A stretch of 64,000 nt of DNA, taken from NCBI GenBank assembly GCA_964472305.1, contig CAYYJR010000001.1, positions 1 through 64,000 of the forward strand, in the 5' to 3' direction. The translations under genes were made by a program, and so were the position numbers. The first letter of the stretch is position 1. Every line of letters begins with the position of its first letter. Source of the DNA: CAYYJR01 sp964472305 (GTDB lineage: Bacteria; Armatimonadota; Hebobacteria; CAIYQO01). The notes under the pieces are model-generated. The model ran no database searches. It saw only the letters and a program-made list of their open reading frames with translations, and was not told where the DNA came from. This document shows positions 1-9,353 of the stretch, piece by piece.

Positions 1-49
1 GTATTTTATTTCTCTCTATCAAGACTGCAGACCCTGCCCAACCACCGTA

Positions 50-3000
50 TCACACCTCCCCATACCGGTATTTCGTGCTCTCCTCAATGAGGGCGATCTC
101 CTTATCCGTCAATCCGAAGAGCGCGTAGACGCGGGCGTTGAGGTCGGTTTCGCGGGTCACGATCTCGGCGGTGAGGCGGGTGTGGTCGGCGCGCTGGGCG
201 GCGTGCCAGGCTTCCCACTCGTCGCGCTCCTGCACGGGGATGTCGCGCTTGAAAACCTTGTGCAATTCCGCGCGCAGGGTGGGGAAGTCCAGCGTCCACC
301 ACGCGGTCAGCTTCTGGTTCAGCGCCTTCTCCGGGGCCTGCCCGCAGGAGCCCTGGCGAAGGAGGGTGCCGAAATCGCTGTGCAGCCGGTGGCGCACCCG
401 CTGGTGCAGCGTATAACGGGCGCGTGCGAGCTCGGTGATCTCCATGGTGAGGGCACCGAGGGCGGTGCGGTCGGCGTCGGACATGGCGGGGATGGGGAGC
501 TTTTCCGTATATTGCGTGAATAGTTGGTAGCGTTCCATGCCTGCTCGTTCACCGAGTGGAAGACAGGTTTGCTTAATGGCGAACCAGATGGTCCGACTTT
601 GCATCAGTCCAAGTAGCGAAGTCGAAGCATCAGGGATGATGTAACCCTTGTTGTTGATGAATTTACCATCAGCGTCCCACGAGAACCGAGGCAACTTTCC
701 AAGTTCAGGCCAGAAGATTTTCGGTTGCTCGAAGGCTTCGAAATAGTCAACTGTATCTTGTATCTCGTACCATTGATACGAACCGGGTTTTCTGCCCGGC
801 CATGGTTTATTCTCATCCCAATCGACCGGTCGTGGTTCAAGCTGCTCACGGAACTGACTGAGATAAGCCTTAATCGTCGGATATGCATCGATATCGATGC
901 CGCGCCGTGTGAAGATCAGCCATCGCCCTTCGTCTTCCTGATACCAGGGACGTAAATCCTCACCACGCAGCATCTTTTTCAGGATCGCAGCACAAGTCGG
1001 GTCATCAGCTACAAGGCAGTCGCGCGTATTCTGATCGATGATAAAGGCTTCATTCAAACCGGTTAGTACGCCACGATACAAGCGACCTTCTACCACCTTA
1101 CCCAGCGACATTCCTGAGGACATCAGTTTGCGGAAGAGCTGCCGCCCGGCATCATCGCCGAGTTGCCAGCCACTGTCATCCTGGTCATGCATGGATACCG
1201 GGAAGAGCTTGTCGGCGACCTGGGCGGCAAAGCGTTCGACCCCTTCACCGCGGGTGAAGACGGCAACCTGTGCCCTATGCTCCGCCGATGGTATGCCTTT
1301 CCGCACCACATGCACGGCGGGGTAGACATCCGGCGCTTCCTCGAACACCCGGTTGTCACCGACATCGACCAGCGTTTCTACCGTCGTTGCTTCGCGCAGA
1401 TACCGGCGCAGCGGTGTCGCATAATTCGCCCGCAGCCAGCTATTGCTGCTGATGTAGGAGAGCCGACCGCCATGCCGCGCCTGGCGCAGACCCTGGGCGA
1501 AGAAGTAGACGAAGAGATCGGCGACGCCGTGGTATACCTCGGCGTAGTCCTGTTGGAAATACGGCTTATACGGCGCCAACTGTTCCTGGCGCACGTAGGG
1601 CGGGTTGCCGATGACCGCCTCGAAACCGCCGTGCTCGTCGAGCGGGCGGCCGTAGCGGTCGAAGTAGAGTTCGGGGAACTCCAGTTCCCAGTGGAAGAAG
1701 CGTTCGCGGGCGGCGATCTCCTGCACCTGCGCGAGCACGGCGTGCAGCGCGGGCGGGAGTCCCAGGGAGCGGCCCATGACGTGATCGACCACCAGCGCCC
1801 ACTGGTCGGCGGGCACCGCCACGCCGAAGTGCTGCGCGGTGAGGAGATCGGCGAGTTTGCCGTATTTTTCCACCAGTTGCCGGCGCAGGCCGGCATAGAG
1901 GGATTCCTGCTCCTTCACCTGCTCCACGCTGGCGGCTTCGTTCTCCTCGATGAGCCACATGGAATCGACCGCCACCGCCATGCGCTGGGTGAAGTCGGCA
2001 TCGCTGAAGAGCGCGCTTTGCCCGGCCTGCACGGTCGCGGTCTTCCTTTTGCGCGCCGCCTTCGCCGTGGTTGCGCCGTGCCGTTGCAGGGTAGACAGGC
2101 GCGCGCCCACCAGCGAGTTGCCGGGGCGCAGGTGGTGGTCGAGGAAGGAGAGCGGGCGGTCCTTCGCCACGGTGATGAGCCACAATGACAGCTTGGCAAG
2201 TTCCACCGCCAGCGGGTTGAGATCGACACCATAGATGCACGACTGCACCACCCGCCGCTTCCAGTAGGCGAGGTCGGCCTCCTCCGGCGTTTTGCCGTCG
2301 GGCAGGATGCCGTAATCGACCAGGAAGCGCGCGATGTATTCCGTCGCCTCTACCAGAAAGTGCCCGCTGCCCATCGCCGGGTCGAGCACGTTGACGGCCA
2401 GCACCGCGCGCACGATTTCGGCGTCGGTGGTCTTCCCGCTCACCGCCTCCCACAGCACCGGTCCGATGGTCTGCTCGACGATGAATTTCACGATGTATTC
2501 CGGCGTGTAGTAGGAGCCGGTGGCCTTGCGCTCCCCTTTGTCGTTGACCAGATCGACCGACCAGCCATCCGCCGGCATGCAGGGCACCAGCTTGAACTCC
2601 AGCAGTCCCTCGTAGATGGTGCCCATGTGGCGCACGGTGAGGTCGCGGTAGTCGATGAACTCCCCGTTCACCCGCGCCAGCATGTCGATGGCCTGCTGCA
2701 GGTGGGCGTCGCCGACGGCATACTGCTCCAGGAAGGGATGCTTCACCGGATCGAACAGCCCGCCGTTGAAGGTGGCGACGTGCAGCGGCGGGCTGCCCAG
2801 GTTGATGGCCTGGAAGAGTTCTTTCAGTTGCGGCCATACCCGGGCGCTGGTGGGCAGCAGGTGCCGCCCGCGCGCCACCGCCTGCTTGATGGCCAGCAGG
2901 CTGTAGGTGTCGCGGTACAGTTCGCTCTCGCGCACCGGCAGCAGCTCGCGCGCTTCCGCGTAGAGGATGAAGATGAGCCGGTAGAGCAGGATGAGGCTGT

Positions 3001-3865
3001 TGTCGTAGGTCGCTTTCAACACCTCCGGCGTGGGCCGCAGCGCGTTGCCGGGGTAATCGAGAAACCCCTGCGCGAGGTGGCGCAGGGCGTCATACACCTG
3101 ACTCTTCAGCGTAGTGCCGACGCCGTGGGCGTATTCCACGCTGGCGCGCAGCAACTCGGCGAGGCATAACGACCCGGCCGCAGGTCCCGAGCCTGACGAG
3201 GGGTCGAAGGCGGCGCGGCGGAAAAAAGCGTAGAAGTACAGGAAACGCTCCACATTGCCGCTCTGCACCAGTTCCGGCAGGTCCACTTCGTAATAGACAT
3301 CCAGCTTGTGCGCCGAATCGCGGTGGTAGAGCCGCCACAGCCGGCCATTGGTGAGGATGCCCCACTCGACGCCGCCGTGCAGCATATAGAAGTAAATCTG
3401 GTAGGCGGGGTTTTTGTTCGACAGCGCATCGGCGCCCCTGGTCCTGACGGCGATATCCAGCGGGCGGTTCCAATACTTCGCGTCACCGACGGCGAACGCG
3501 CCTTCGCCGGCTACCGCCTCGGTGAGCACCTGGTTTTTGTGCGCGGCCAGCGCGGCGTCGTCACGGTAGAAGACGTAATCCGGCACCTTGGTGCCATCGG
3601 GGGTTTTCAGCGGAGCCTGCACCTCGAAGGCATGTCCGAGCGCGCGCAGCACGGGGCAGACCAGGTTGTCTTCCGTCTGCCGCTCATTGTCGCTGGGGAT
3701 GAAGTGGTCGAAGAGGGCCCTAATTTCCGCCAACGCCGTCTCCGCCCCTGCCGCCAACGCCCGCCATCCCGCCCGGGTGGGCAGGATTTCGTTCAGGTAA
3801 TGATCCGAAAAGAGCTGGCGGTTCTGATGCGCCGGTTGGTGCAGCGACAGTTGCTGATCGGGCAT
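50..3865 (-). CDS. Type IIG-like restriction-modification enzyme (nuclease + Eco57I-type N6-adenine methyltransferase)
   Basis: A 1271-residue single-chain restriction-modification protein, predicted to methylate adenine in a specific DNA site and cut unmodified DNA. The N-terminal region has PDYVFY near residue 95 followed by GDAKYW near 127, the spacing expected of a PD-(D/E)xK nuclease core. A helical region follows, then YYTPEYI near 450, the SAM-binding motif DPAMGSGHF near 492, DLNPLAVELAKLSLW and the catalytic NPPY near 752. The C-terminal 400 residues would hold a TaqI-like target-recognition domain. No separate specificity or methylase gene lies beside it. The ATG start has AAGGAC six bases upstream. 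Its first 73 bases overlap, in another frame, the 3' end of the truncated sensor gene upstream. A solitary BREX PglX-like methylase is the main alternative, but the visible nuclease motif and absence of other BREX genes favour type IIG. Confidence 0.85.
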   Translation of the reverse strand: MPDQQLSLHQPAHQNRQLFSDHYLNEILPTRAGWRALAAGAETALAEIRALFDHFIPSDNERQTEDNLVCPVLRALGHAFEVQAPLKTPDGTKVPDYVFYRDDAALAAHKNQVLTEAVAGEGAFAVGDAKYWNRPLDIAVRTRGADALSNKNPAYQIYFYMLHGGVEWGILTNGRLWRLYHRDSAHKLDVYYEVDLPELVQSGNVERFLYFYAFFRRAAFDPSSGSGPAAGSLCLAELLRASVEYAHGVGTTLKSQVYDALRHLAQGFLDYPGNALRPTPEVLKATYDNSLILLYRLIFILYAEARELLPVRESELYRDTYSLLAIKQAVARGRHLLPTSARVWPQLKELFQAINLGSPPLHVATFNGGLFDPVKHPFLEQYAVGDAHLQQAIDMLARVNGEFIDYRDLTVRHMGTIYEGLLEFKLVPCMPADGWSVDLVNDKGERKATGSYYTPEYIVKFIVEQTIGPVLWEAVSGKTTDAEIVRAVLAVNVLDPAMGSGHFLVEATEYIARFLVDYGILPDGKTPEEADLAYWKRRVVQSCIYGVDLNPLAVELAKLSLWLITVAKDRPLSFLDHHLRPGNSLVGARLSTLQRHGATTAKAARKRKTATVQAGQSALFSDADFTQRMAVAVDSMWLIEENEAASVEQVKEQESLYAGLRRQLVEKYGKLADLLTAQHFGVAVPADQWALVVDHVMGRSLGLPPALHAVLAQVQEIAARERFFHWELEFPELYFDRYGRPLDEHGGFEAVIGNPPYVRQEQLAPYKPYFQQDYAEVYHGVADLFVYFFAQGLRQARHGGRLSYISSNSWLRANYATPLRRYLREATTVETLVDVGDNRVFEEAPDVYPAVHVVRKGIPSAEHRAQVAVFTRGEGVERFAAQVADKLFPVSMHDQDDSGWQLGDDAGRQLFRKLMSSGMSLGKVVEGRLYRGVLTGLNEAFIIDQNTRDCLVADDPTCAAILKKMLRGEDLRPWYQEDEGRWLIFTRRGIDIDAYPTIKAYLSQFREQLEPRPVDWDENKPWPGRKPGSYQWYEIQDTVDYFEAFEQPKIFWPELGKLPRFSWDADGKFINNKGYIIPDASTSLLGLMQSRTIWFAIKQTCLPLGERAGMERYQLFTQYTEKLPIPAMSDADRTALGALTMEITELARARYTLHQRVRHRLHSDFGTLLRQGSCGQAPEKALNQKLTAWWTLDFPTLRAELHKVFKRDIPVQERDEWEAWHAAQRADHTRLTAEIVTRETDLNARVYALFGLTDKEIALIEESTKYRYGEV

Positions 3866-4785
3866 GCGGCGTCCTTCATCGGGCAGAATGCGCTGTATTC
3901 GGTATTACTACAACGCGCGGCAAAGTCCTGCCGGGGTGGGGGAATATCCTCCGCTTTCGTCGGTACTCGGTATTCCAGTGTGAATTCATGCTCGCCATCG
4001 GCCAGGCAGCGTTCCACCTCACCGCGCACCCGTTTCACGTCGTCGGGGTGCACCAGGTCGTAAAAGCTCACCTCACCCGCGAGCAATTCGTCGGGGCTAT
4101 AGCCAAATTGGGCAATGTTCCGTGACACGTATTCCACACATCCGTCAGGGGTGGGACGCCACAGAATAGCGACCATCGGACTGCGATTCACGATCCCTTC
4201 CAACTCTTTACGTTCGCGCAACGCATCACGGAGCGCCGACTCCGCACGCGAGCGTTCGCTCACCTGCATCTGCAATTCGCAGGTGCGGTGGTGCAACTGA
4301 TCGAGTACGCGACTGCTCGCAAGCGACACGGCGAGCATTTCGCCCACCTGGGTCAGCATTTGCTGCTCGCTCTCGGCCAGCGCCCACATCGAGTTGGCAT
4401 ACAGGTTGATGTATCCAAGCCGCTGTCCCTTGTACCATAACGGCACGGTGACGATCATGGCGATCTGCTCGGCGGCATAGAAGGCGTTGCCGGCATGGCG
4501 GGCGTCGGCGACCGGCGGCACGGTGATGATCACATTGCGGGCATGCGCGCCTCGCGAATGCCGCTTGGGCATGCGCGCCGCCGGCACGGCGATCAACGCG
4601 TCGACCTGACGCGCGGGCACCTGATACGCCGCCAGCAGGACAGTCTGACCATCAGCCGTCTCCTCGACGGCAAGGCCCGCGGCATATCCCAGTCGCGCGC
4701 AGAGCGTGTCGAGTACGCTGCCAATATAATCCTGCGGCGGAGTCAACATATCCAGATCGGTCATGTCATCATCGATTTTGCGCAT
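3793..4785 (-). pseudogene. GAF-PAS sensor protein, truncated after the PAS domain
   Basis: From the ATG at 4785 (GGAG eight bases upstream) this encodes about 330 residues. A GAF domain (roughly residues 15-180, with VPLWYKGQRLGYINLYA) is followed by a short coiled linker and a PAS domain (roughly 205-290, with FGYSPDELLAG and LVHPDDVKRV). Such proteins normally continue into a histidine kinase or GGDEF domain. Here homology-like sequence stops at EYRVPTK and about 45 Cys/Arg-rich residues follow, partly read out of frame over the start of the restriction-modification gene. I infer that the output domain was lost when that gene was inserted. The remaining GAF-PAS part could still be made as a stand-alone sensor. 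A longer in-frame start exists upstream, but its N-terminus does not look like protein. Confidence 0.6.
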
Positions 4786-5094
4786 TAATTCCGCTCCAGC
4801 GTCCAACCGGTAGCACACCCGATCATCGGACGGACGACGTACATCATAGTCAGTATCGGTTGCATGACGGCACGGGTTTATGCCTGCGGCAGGAATGTAA
4901 GAAGAAAAATTCGGTCTGCTTGCTCTGAAGACAGAGTGATGCCTGGAAATATCGACGCACGGGAGGGGTGGGATGGGATCGAGCGTACGCCGGAGAAGTG
5001 GGGAAGGACCGTGATGGGGCGTATGTCCGGACGATATTCTCGCAGGAATCCCCACATGCCGCGGCGAACAGGTTCATATGGAGGTAACAAACTC

Positions 5095-5817
5095 GTGAGT
5101 GATGTGCAAGCAACCACCCCCGCGGCGACCATGGTGCCGTTGACGCCGATTCGTAAAGCGATCGCCGATCGCATGGTGTTGAGCAAGACCACCATTCCGC
5201 ATGCGTATGTGATGATGGATATCGAGATGACTGCCGCGCTGCAATTTCGCGAAGCGTTCAACGCCGGCGGTTATGGCAATGCCGAAGGCGTGCGTATCTC
5301 CGTCAACGATCTGGTGGTGAAGGCGGTCGCGCTGGCACTGCGCCAGGTGCCCGCGCTCAACGCCACGTTCGAAGAAGGCGCGGTGGTGTTGCAGCCGGAG
5401 GTGAACGTGGGCGTGGTGGTAGCCATCGAGGGTGACGAGGGCATACTGGTGCCGGTGATTCCGCGCACCGATGCGCAGCCCCTCGCCGCCATGAGCCAGG
5501 AATTTCGCGCCAAGGCTGAGCTGGCGCGCAAGAAACGATTGCGCGCGCGCGACAGCATGGGCGGCACCTTTACCATTTCGAACATCGGCATGTTCGGCGC
5601 CACCTATCTTATCGCGGTGGTGCAGCCGCCGCAGGTGGGCATTCTCGGCGTGGGCGCGGTCACCAGCGTGCCCGCTGTGGTGGACGGCCAGATTGTGGCG
5701 AAGACGGTGATGGGGGTGGCGCTCTCCTTCGACCATCGCGCGGTGGACGGCGCGGTGGCGGCGAAGTTCGTGGCTGCGCTGGCTGCGATCCTGCAGCAAC
5801 CTGCGCTGCTGGCCTGA
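5095..5817 (+). CDS. Stand-alone 2-oxoacid dehydrogenase E2 catalytic domain (dihydrolipoyl acyltransferase-like)
   Basis: A 240-residue protein corresponding only to the catalytic acyltransferase domain of E2 subunits. It begins near PLTPIRKAIADRM, continues through ISVNDLVVKAVALAL and GGTFTISNIGMFG, and ends with the active-site motif SFDHRAVDG, whose His and Asp match the conserved HxxxDG. The lipoyl domain and the E1/E3-binding domain that normally precede this core are absent. The GTG start at 5095 is chosen because GGAGG lies ten bases upstream; the in-frame sequence before it is low-quality. No E1 or E3 gene is nearby. It may work with a lipoylated partner encoded elsewhere or be an acyltransferase with another acyl donor. 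It is divergent from the truncated sensor gene. Confidence 0.8.
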   Translation: MSDVQATTPAATMVPLTPIRKAIADRMVLSKTTIPHAYVMMDIEMTAALQFREAFNAGGYGNAEGVRISVNDLVVKAVALALRQVPALNATFEEGAVVLQPEVNVGVVVAIEGDEGILVPVIPRTDAQPLAAMSQEFRAKAELARKKRLRARDSMGGTFTISNIGMFGATYLIAVVQPPQVGILGVGAVTSVPAVVDGQIVAKTVMGVALSFDHRAVDGAVAAKFVAALAAILQQPALLA

Positions 5818-5906
5818 TCATCGCACGAAAATCCCCCGACACGGGCATGCAACGGGTTTGCGCGGGTATCGCCGCGTGGAACGATGCCTGGAGGGGGATG
5901 GAATTC

Positions 5907-6440
5907 ATGGATGCACAGAAGGTGGTACCGGCGCCCCGGCGGCGTCGATTCCTCTGGGGCGTGCTGCTGGCGTTCGGCGCGTTGGTGCTGGTGCTGGTGG
6001 GCGCCCCATTGCTGATCGGGCAACTGTATCACGGTCCGCGCGACCTGGCTGCCGTCACCGCGGCCATGCCGGGCGTGCCGCTCTTCCCCTACGCGCGCAT
6101 CGCTCCGGAAAACCGGCTTACCCAGCGCACCCTCGGGTTGCCGTTGCTCATCGCCCGGCTGCAGGGTGCGCAACGGGCGGATGCCGCGCTGCTGCTGGCG
6201 GCGGCTGACCGCGACTTCGTGCTCGACTGGTATCGCCGCAGCGCGCCGTTCCAGCAATGGCAACAGGTGGGCACGGAAGAATTGCCCGGCGGCACGCGCC
6301 TGCTCTTCCTCCGCGACCGCGAAGGTCTGCAGATCACTGTCGGCCCGACCGCCTTCATCGATACTCCGGTACAACTCATCTATCTCGATGGGCTGACCGA
6401 CCGCCAGGTGGCCGAGCTCCGCGCCGCCGCGCCGATGTGA
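5907..6440 (+). CDS. Hypothetical single-pass membrane protein
   Basis: About 177 residues from the second ATG after a GGAGGGG box. An Arg-rich N-terminus (RRRRF) precedes one hydrophobic helix at about residues 15-37. The rest, roughly 140 residues, should be outside the membrane and contains no motif I recognise. The positive-inside rule places the N-terminus in the cytoplasm. It follows the E2-like gene by 89 bases on the same strand and could be co-transcribed with it. Function unknown. Confidence 0.6.
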   Translation: MDAQKVVPAPRRRRFLWGVLLAFGALVLVLVGAPLLIGQLYHGPRDLAAVTAAMPGVPLFPYARIAPENRLTQRTLGLPLLIARLQGAQRADAALLLAAADRDFVLDWYRRSAPFQQWQQVGTEELPGGTRLLFLRDREGLQITVGPTAFIDTPVQLIYLDGLTDRQVAELRAAAPM

Positions 6441-6587
6441 GGGGTGTTGGGGTGGGGCATTTTCGTTGGGTGCTGTTCCGCGCGGTATGACCGGTCGTTC
6501 CATTACCCCATCGCGCACAACTTCAATATGGTTTCGAAGCCGGACTGGACTGCCAGACGAGGACGATGGATGCTATCAGGGTTTCTT

Positions 6588-6611
6588 GGGGCCGGGAGGA
6601 AACCCGGCCCC
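6588..6611. terminator. GC-rich stem-loop between convergent genes
   Basis: A perfect nine-pair stem (GGGGCCGGG / CCCGGCCCC) with a six-base loop, located between the convergent membrane-protein gene and the glycosidase gene. Neither side has a clear U-tract, so termination is an inference from position and stability. Confidence 0.45.
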
Positions 6612-6626
6612 GAGATATTCGGCGAA

Positions 6627-9260
6627 TTATTCCGCCGCCACTTTCGCCGGCACGCCAAAGGTCAATAGCACCTCGGCGCGGCCGGTGAAGTCGGTGATGG
6701 TCACCGTTTCGGTGGCGGGGTCATACGTGCCGCCGGTGCAGCCGGTCGCTGTGCGACCCAGCGGATGCGGCAGGCGCAGCGTGACCGTGGCGGGTTTTCG
6801 GTCGCCGGCGCACTCCACTATTGCGGTGATATGGTTGCGCTCGACCTGCGAGTCGACGTGCAGCGACAGTGAGCCGAAGTAGGTGGCCACGCCGTCCAAT
6901 GCGATGCGCTGCCCCTGCGCCAGCCAGGCGCGCGGCACCGCCGGCAGCAACCGCAGCGTATGGCCCTTCTCCTTGTAGAGCATCCAGCGCGTACGCATGA
7001 GGAACCAGCCTTCCTCGTGCGTTTTGTGCGGGCTGGCATGGAAGAAATGTTCCCAGAAGGTATACGTCTCTCGGTCGGCCAATCCGGCCATCGCATTGTA
7101 GTATTCCTTTAGGAACGCTTTCACCTCACCGCGCTCCACGTGCGCCCACGGATGCGGATTGTAATAGGGTTGGCTGAGCGCAACGTTGCGCTTGTTCATC
7201 AGGTCCGCTTCGTAATTCAGCAACCAGGTGGTGAGTTGCTCCTCCGGGTTCAGCACCTCGGCGATGGTCAGGTACATCGGACCGATGAGCGAGTCGCGTG
7301 AGGTGTAGGCGCCGTGGGTGGACCACGGATACTGGTCGGTGAGCAGCGACACCGGGCCGCGCGCCTCCGCCCACGGGCCCATCGTCGGGCACCAGGTGCC
7401 GTCGCCCAGCGGCACCACCGGCGACTTCGCCAGGTTCTCTGCAATGGCCTGGCGCAGATCGGCCTTGAACGCTTCCGCTTCACGCGCGATGCGGGCGGAT
7501 TCCGCCGGATTCACTTCGGCCAGCATTTCCGCCACGCGGATAAGGCCGGCGTAGGCATACCCATTCAGCATGAAGCAGCGGAAGGGATCCTCCGGGTCGG
7601 CGACTTTGCCCTCCATCATGCCGTAGCCATTGCCGCGCAGCTCGTCCGTCATATTGCGGGCGCGCCATTGCAACAGGTAATCACACGCCTTCAGCAGCTT
7701 CGGCGCGATGCGCGTCACCCATGCGGTGTCGCGCGTGTAGCGGAAGTGCTCGCCCATCGACCACAACGCGGGACCGGTTTCCAGCATGTAGCCGCCGAAA
7801 TTCTGGATAAAGCCGTCATCGTGTTGTTTCTCGAGGAAATATTCCAGCGCGCGCTCGGCCAGCTTGTGACAACCCATGGAGTCCATAAATTGAATGATGG
7901 GCGAACTTTCCGAGCCGATGGGGCAGTAAACGCCGATGGTGGCGGCCACCGGGCCGTCCGGTTCGCGGCCATACGTGACCAGATCCAGGTGCAGCAGGCC
8001 GGCGCGCACCATTTCGTCGATGCGTGGCTCGGGCAGCGACACGTTCGCGGCCTGCGCCAGCTTCGCCAGCCAGAAGGCGCGACACTCGGCGTGGCGCTGC
8101 GAGAAGGACTGCGCGATCAACTTCGCGGCGCGTTCTTGCGAGATCGGCTGGTGCGGCAGGAAGCATTCAAAGGTGGCTGTCTCACCCGGTTTCAGCAACA
8201 CCGCCACCTCTTCCTTCGGCATCGGCTCGCTATTCAACCGGGCGACCAGGTTCACGCGTCCGCTATTGGTGATACTCATGCCCCGGTTGCCGCGCAAGGT
8301 AACCGGCAGGCGGCGATTCCACGGCACCTGAACGTACGCATAACGCGGCACCGCGCCGGTGTTCACCGCCTCGATGCGATAGTACAGCACCGTCTCTTCC
8401 TCGCGCTGCTTCTCGCCCGGCTCCAATTCCTTGAATTTCGCCAACTGTTCCGGAGTCATCATATTCCCGGCGCCATAACCGTCGGCGACGAGAAAATCGG
8501 TGCCGCGCAGCGTTTCCAGCGTGAGCGGCGACTGCTCCAGCGTTACGAAGGCGGTGGTGTGGTAGGTTATGTCATCGTCGACCATCTCGCTGTGCAGAAT
8601 AGGCAGCACGCCGTCATCCAGCCGCCGGGTGATTTTATGCACCGGCCCCATGCCTTTGCCATACATCAACTGGTAATTGAGATGCGTGTTGTCGGGGAGT
8701 TCGGGGAGCGTCACGCCGGTGCCGTGAAACTTCGGAGTGATGGTGATGCCACTGGTGCTGTAGCCGTGCTCGACTTCGAAGTTACGCATATCGCGACTGA
8801 GCCCCAACCAGATCGGCACGTGTTCCTGGCGTGTGGCGGCGGCGGCCACCGGGAAGCTTTCTTCCGGTTCGTTGGCGATGGTTTGCAGCACTGTCCGCAA
8901 TCCGCGCGCGGCGATGGCCTCTTGAATCTGCGCGCAGGTGCGCTGATCGTCCACCGTGGTGACCGCCACGCCATACGCCGGAATGTAGATCGGGTAGTCG
9001 CAGTGCACGTCGCGCAGCAGCACGGTGAACGGGTGCTCGGTTGTGCGCACGGTGACCATGGTGGGCGCATCGCCGTGGGACAGGTCTTCGTCTTTGACGG
9101 TGACCTCCAGCCGGCACGGCCCATCGGCGGTGAACGCGAAGCGCTGCGCCGTTGCCATGCCCTGTCCGCGAACCGCCGACAGCACGGCGAGTTCCCCGTT
9201 GAACACCTCGACCGTTCCCTGCGGACGGCCTGTTAACCATTCAATCGCTATCGTATGCAT
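6627..9260 (-). CDS. Large putative (alpha/alpha)6-barrel glycosidase-like protein
   Basis: About 877 residues with no signal peptide. The N-terminal half is beta-rich, with segments such as YYRIEAVNTGAVPRYAYVQV resembling a supersandwich domain. The region from about residue 420 to 790 has the helical, aromatic-rich pattern of six-hairpin glycosidases (FIQNFGGYMLETGPALWSMGEHF, WSTHGAYTSRDSLIGP, WEHFFHASPHKTHEEGW). The C-terminal part is a short beta domain. I cannot assign a GH family from the sequence alone. It is the last gene of a minus-strand group with a PIG-L deacetylase and a hydroxypyruvate isomerase-like enzyme, consistent with saccharide breakdown. The ATG at 9260 is ten bases from GGAGGT; an ATG at 9269 sits too close to that box. 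Confidence 0.6.
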   Translation of the reverse strand: MHTIAIEWLTGRPQGTVEVFNGELAVLSAVRGQGMATAQRFAFTADGPCRLEVTVKDEDLSHGDAPTMVTVRTTEHPFTVLLRDVHCDYPIYIPAYGVAVTTVDDQRTCAQIQEAIAARGLRTVLQTIANEPEESFPVAAAATRQEHVPIWLGLSRDMRNFEVEHGYSTSGITITPKFHGTGVTLPELPDNTHLNYQLMYGKGMGPVHKITRRLDDGVLPILHSEMVDDDITYHTTAFVTLEQSPLTLETLRGTDFLVADGYGAGNMMTPEQLAKFKELEPGEKQREEETVLYYRIEAVNTGAVPRYAYVQVPWNRRLPVTLRGNRGMSITNSGRVNLVARLNSEPMPKEEVAVLLKPGETATFECFLPHQPISQERAAKLIAQSFSQRHAECRAFWLAKLAQAANVSLPEPRIDEMVRAGLLHLDLVTYGREPDGPVAATIGVYCPIGSESSPIIQFMDSMGCHKLAERALEYFLEKQHDDGFIQNFGGYMLETGPALWSMGEHFRYTRDTAWVTRIAPKLLKACDYLLQWRARNMTDELRGNGYGMMEGKVADPEDPFRCFMLNGYAYAGLIRVAEMLAEVNPAESARIAREAEAFKADLRQAIAENLAKSPVVPLGDGTWCPTMGPWAEARGPVSLLTDQYPWSTHGAYTSRDSLIGPMYLTIAEVLNPEEQLTTWLLNYEADLMNKRNVALSQPYYNPHPWAHVERGEVKAFLKEYYNAMAGLADRETYTFWEHFFHASPHKTHEEGWFLMRTRWMLYKEKGHTLRLLPAVPRAWLAQGQRIALDGVATYFGSLSLHVDSQVERNHITAIVECAGDRKPATVTLRLPHPLGRTATGCTGGTYDPATETVTITDFTGRAEVLLTFGVPAKVAAE

Positions 9261-9353
9261 GGGGATCATTACCTCCGATAACCAGGATCCTATTCAGATT
9301 CTTCACGTACCATTCGCCCAGCAGCTTCGCCGGCACACGGCATTATCGTTCAC

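Noticed and set aside
50..3865. BREX or DISARM defence island around the methyltransferase
   Set aside because: No pglZ, brxA/B/C/L, drmA/B or other defence gene is found in the adjoining sequence; only a solitary R-M protein is supported.
7314..9236. Plus-strand ORF of 640 codons opposite the large glycosidase-like gene
   Set aside because: It is rich in Arg, His, Gln and Ala, has no ribosome binding site and mirrors the codon pattern of the opposite gene.
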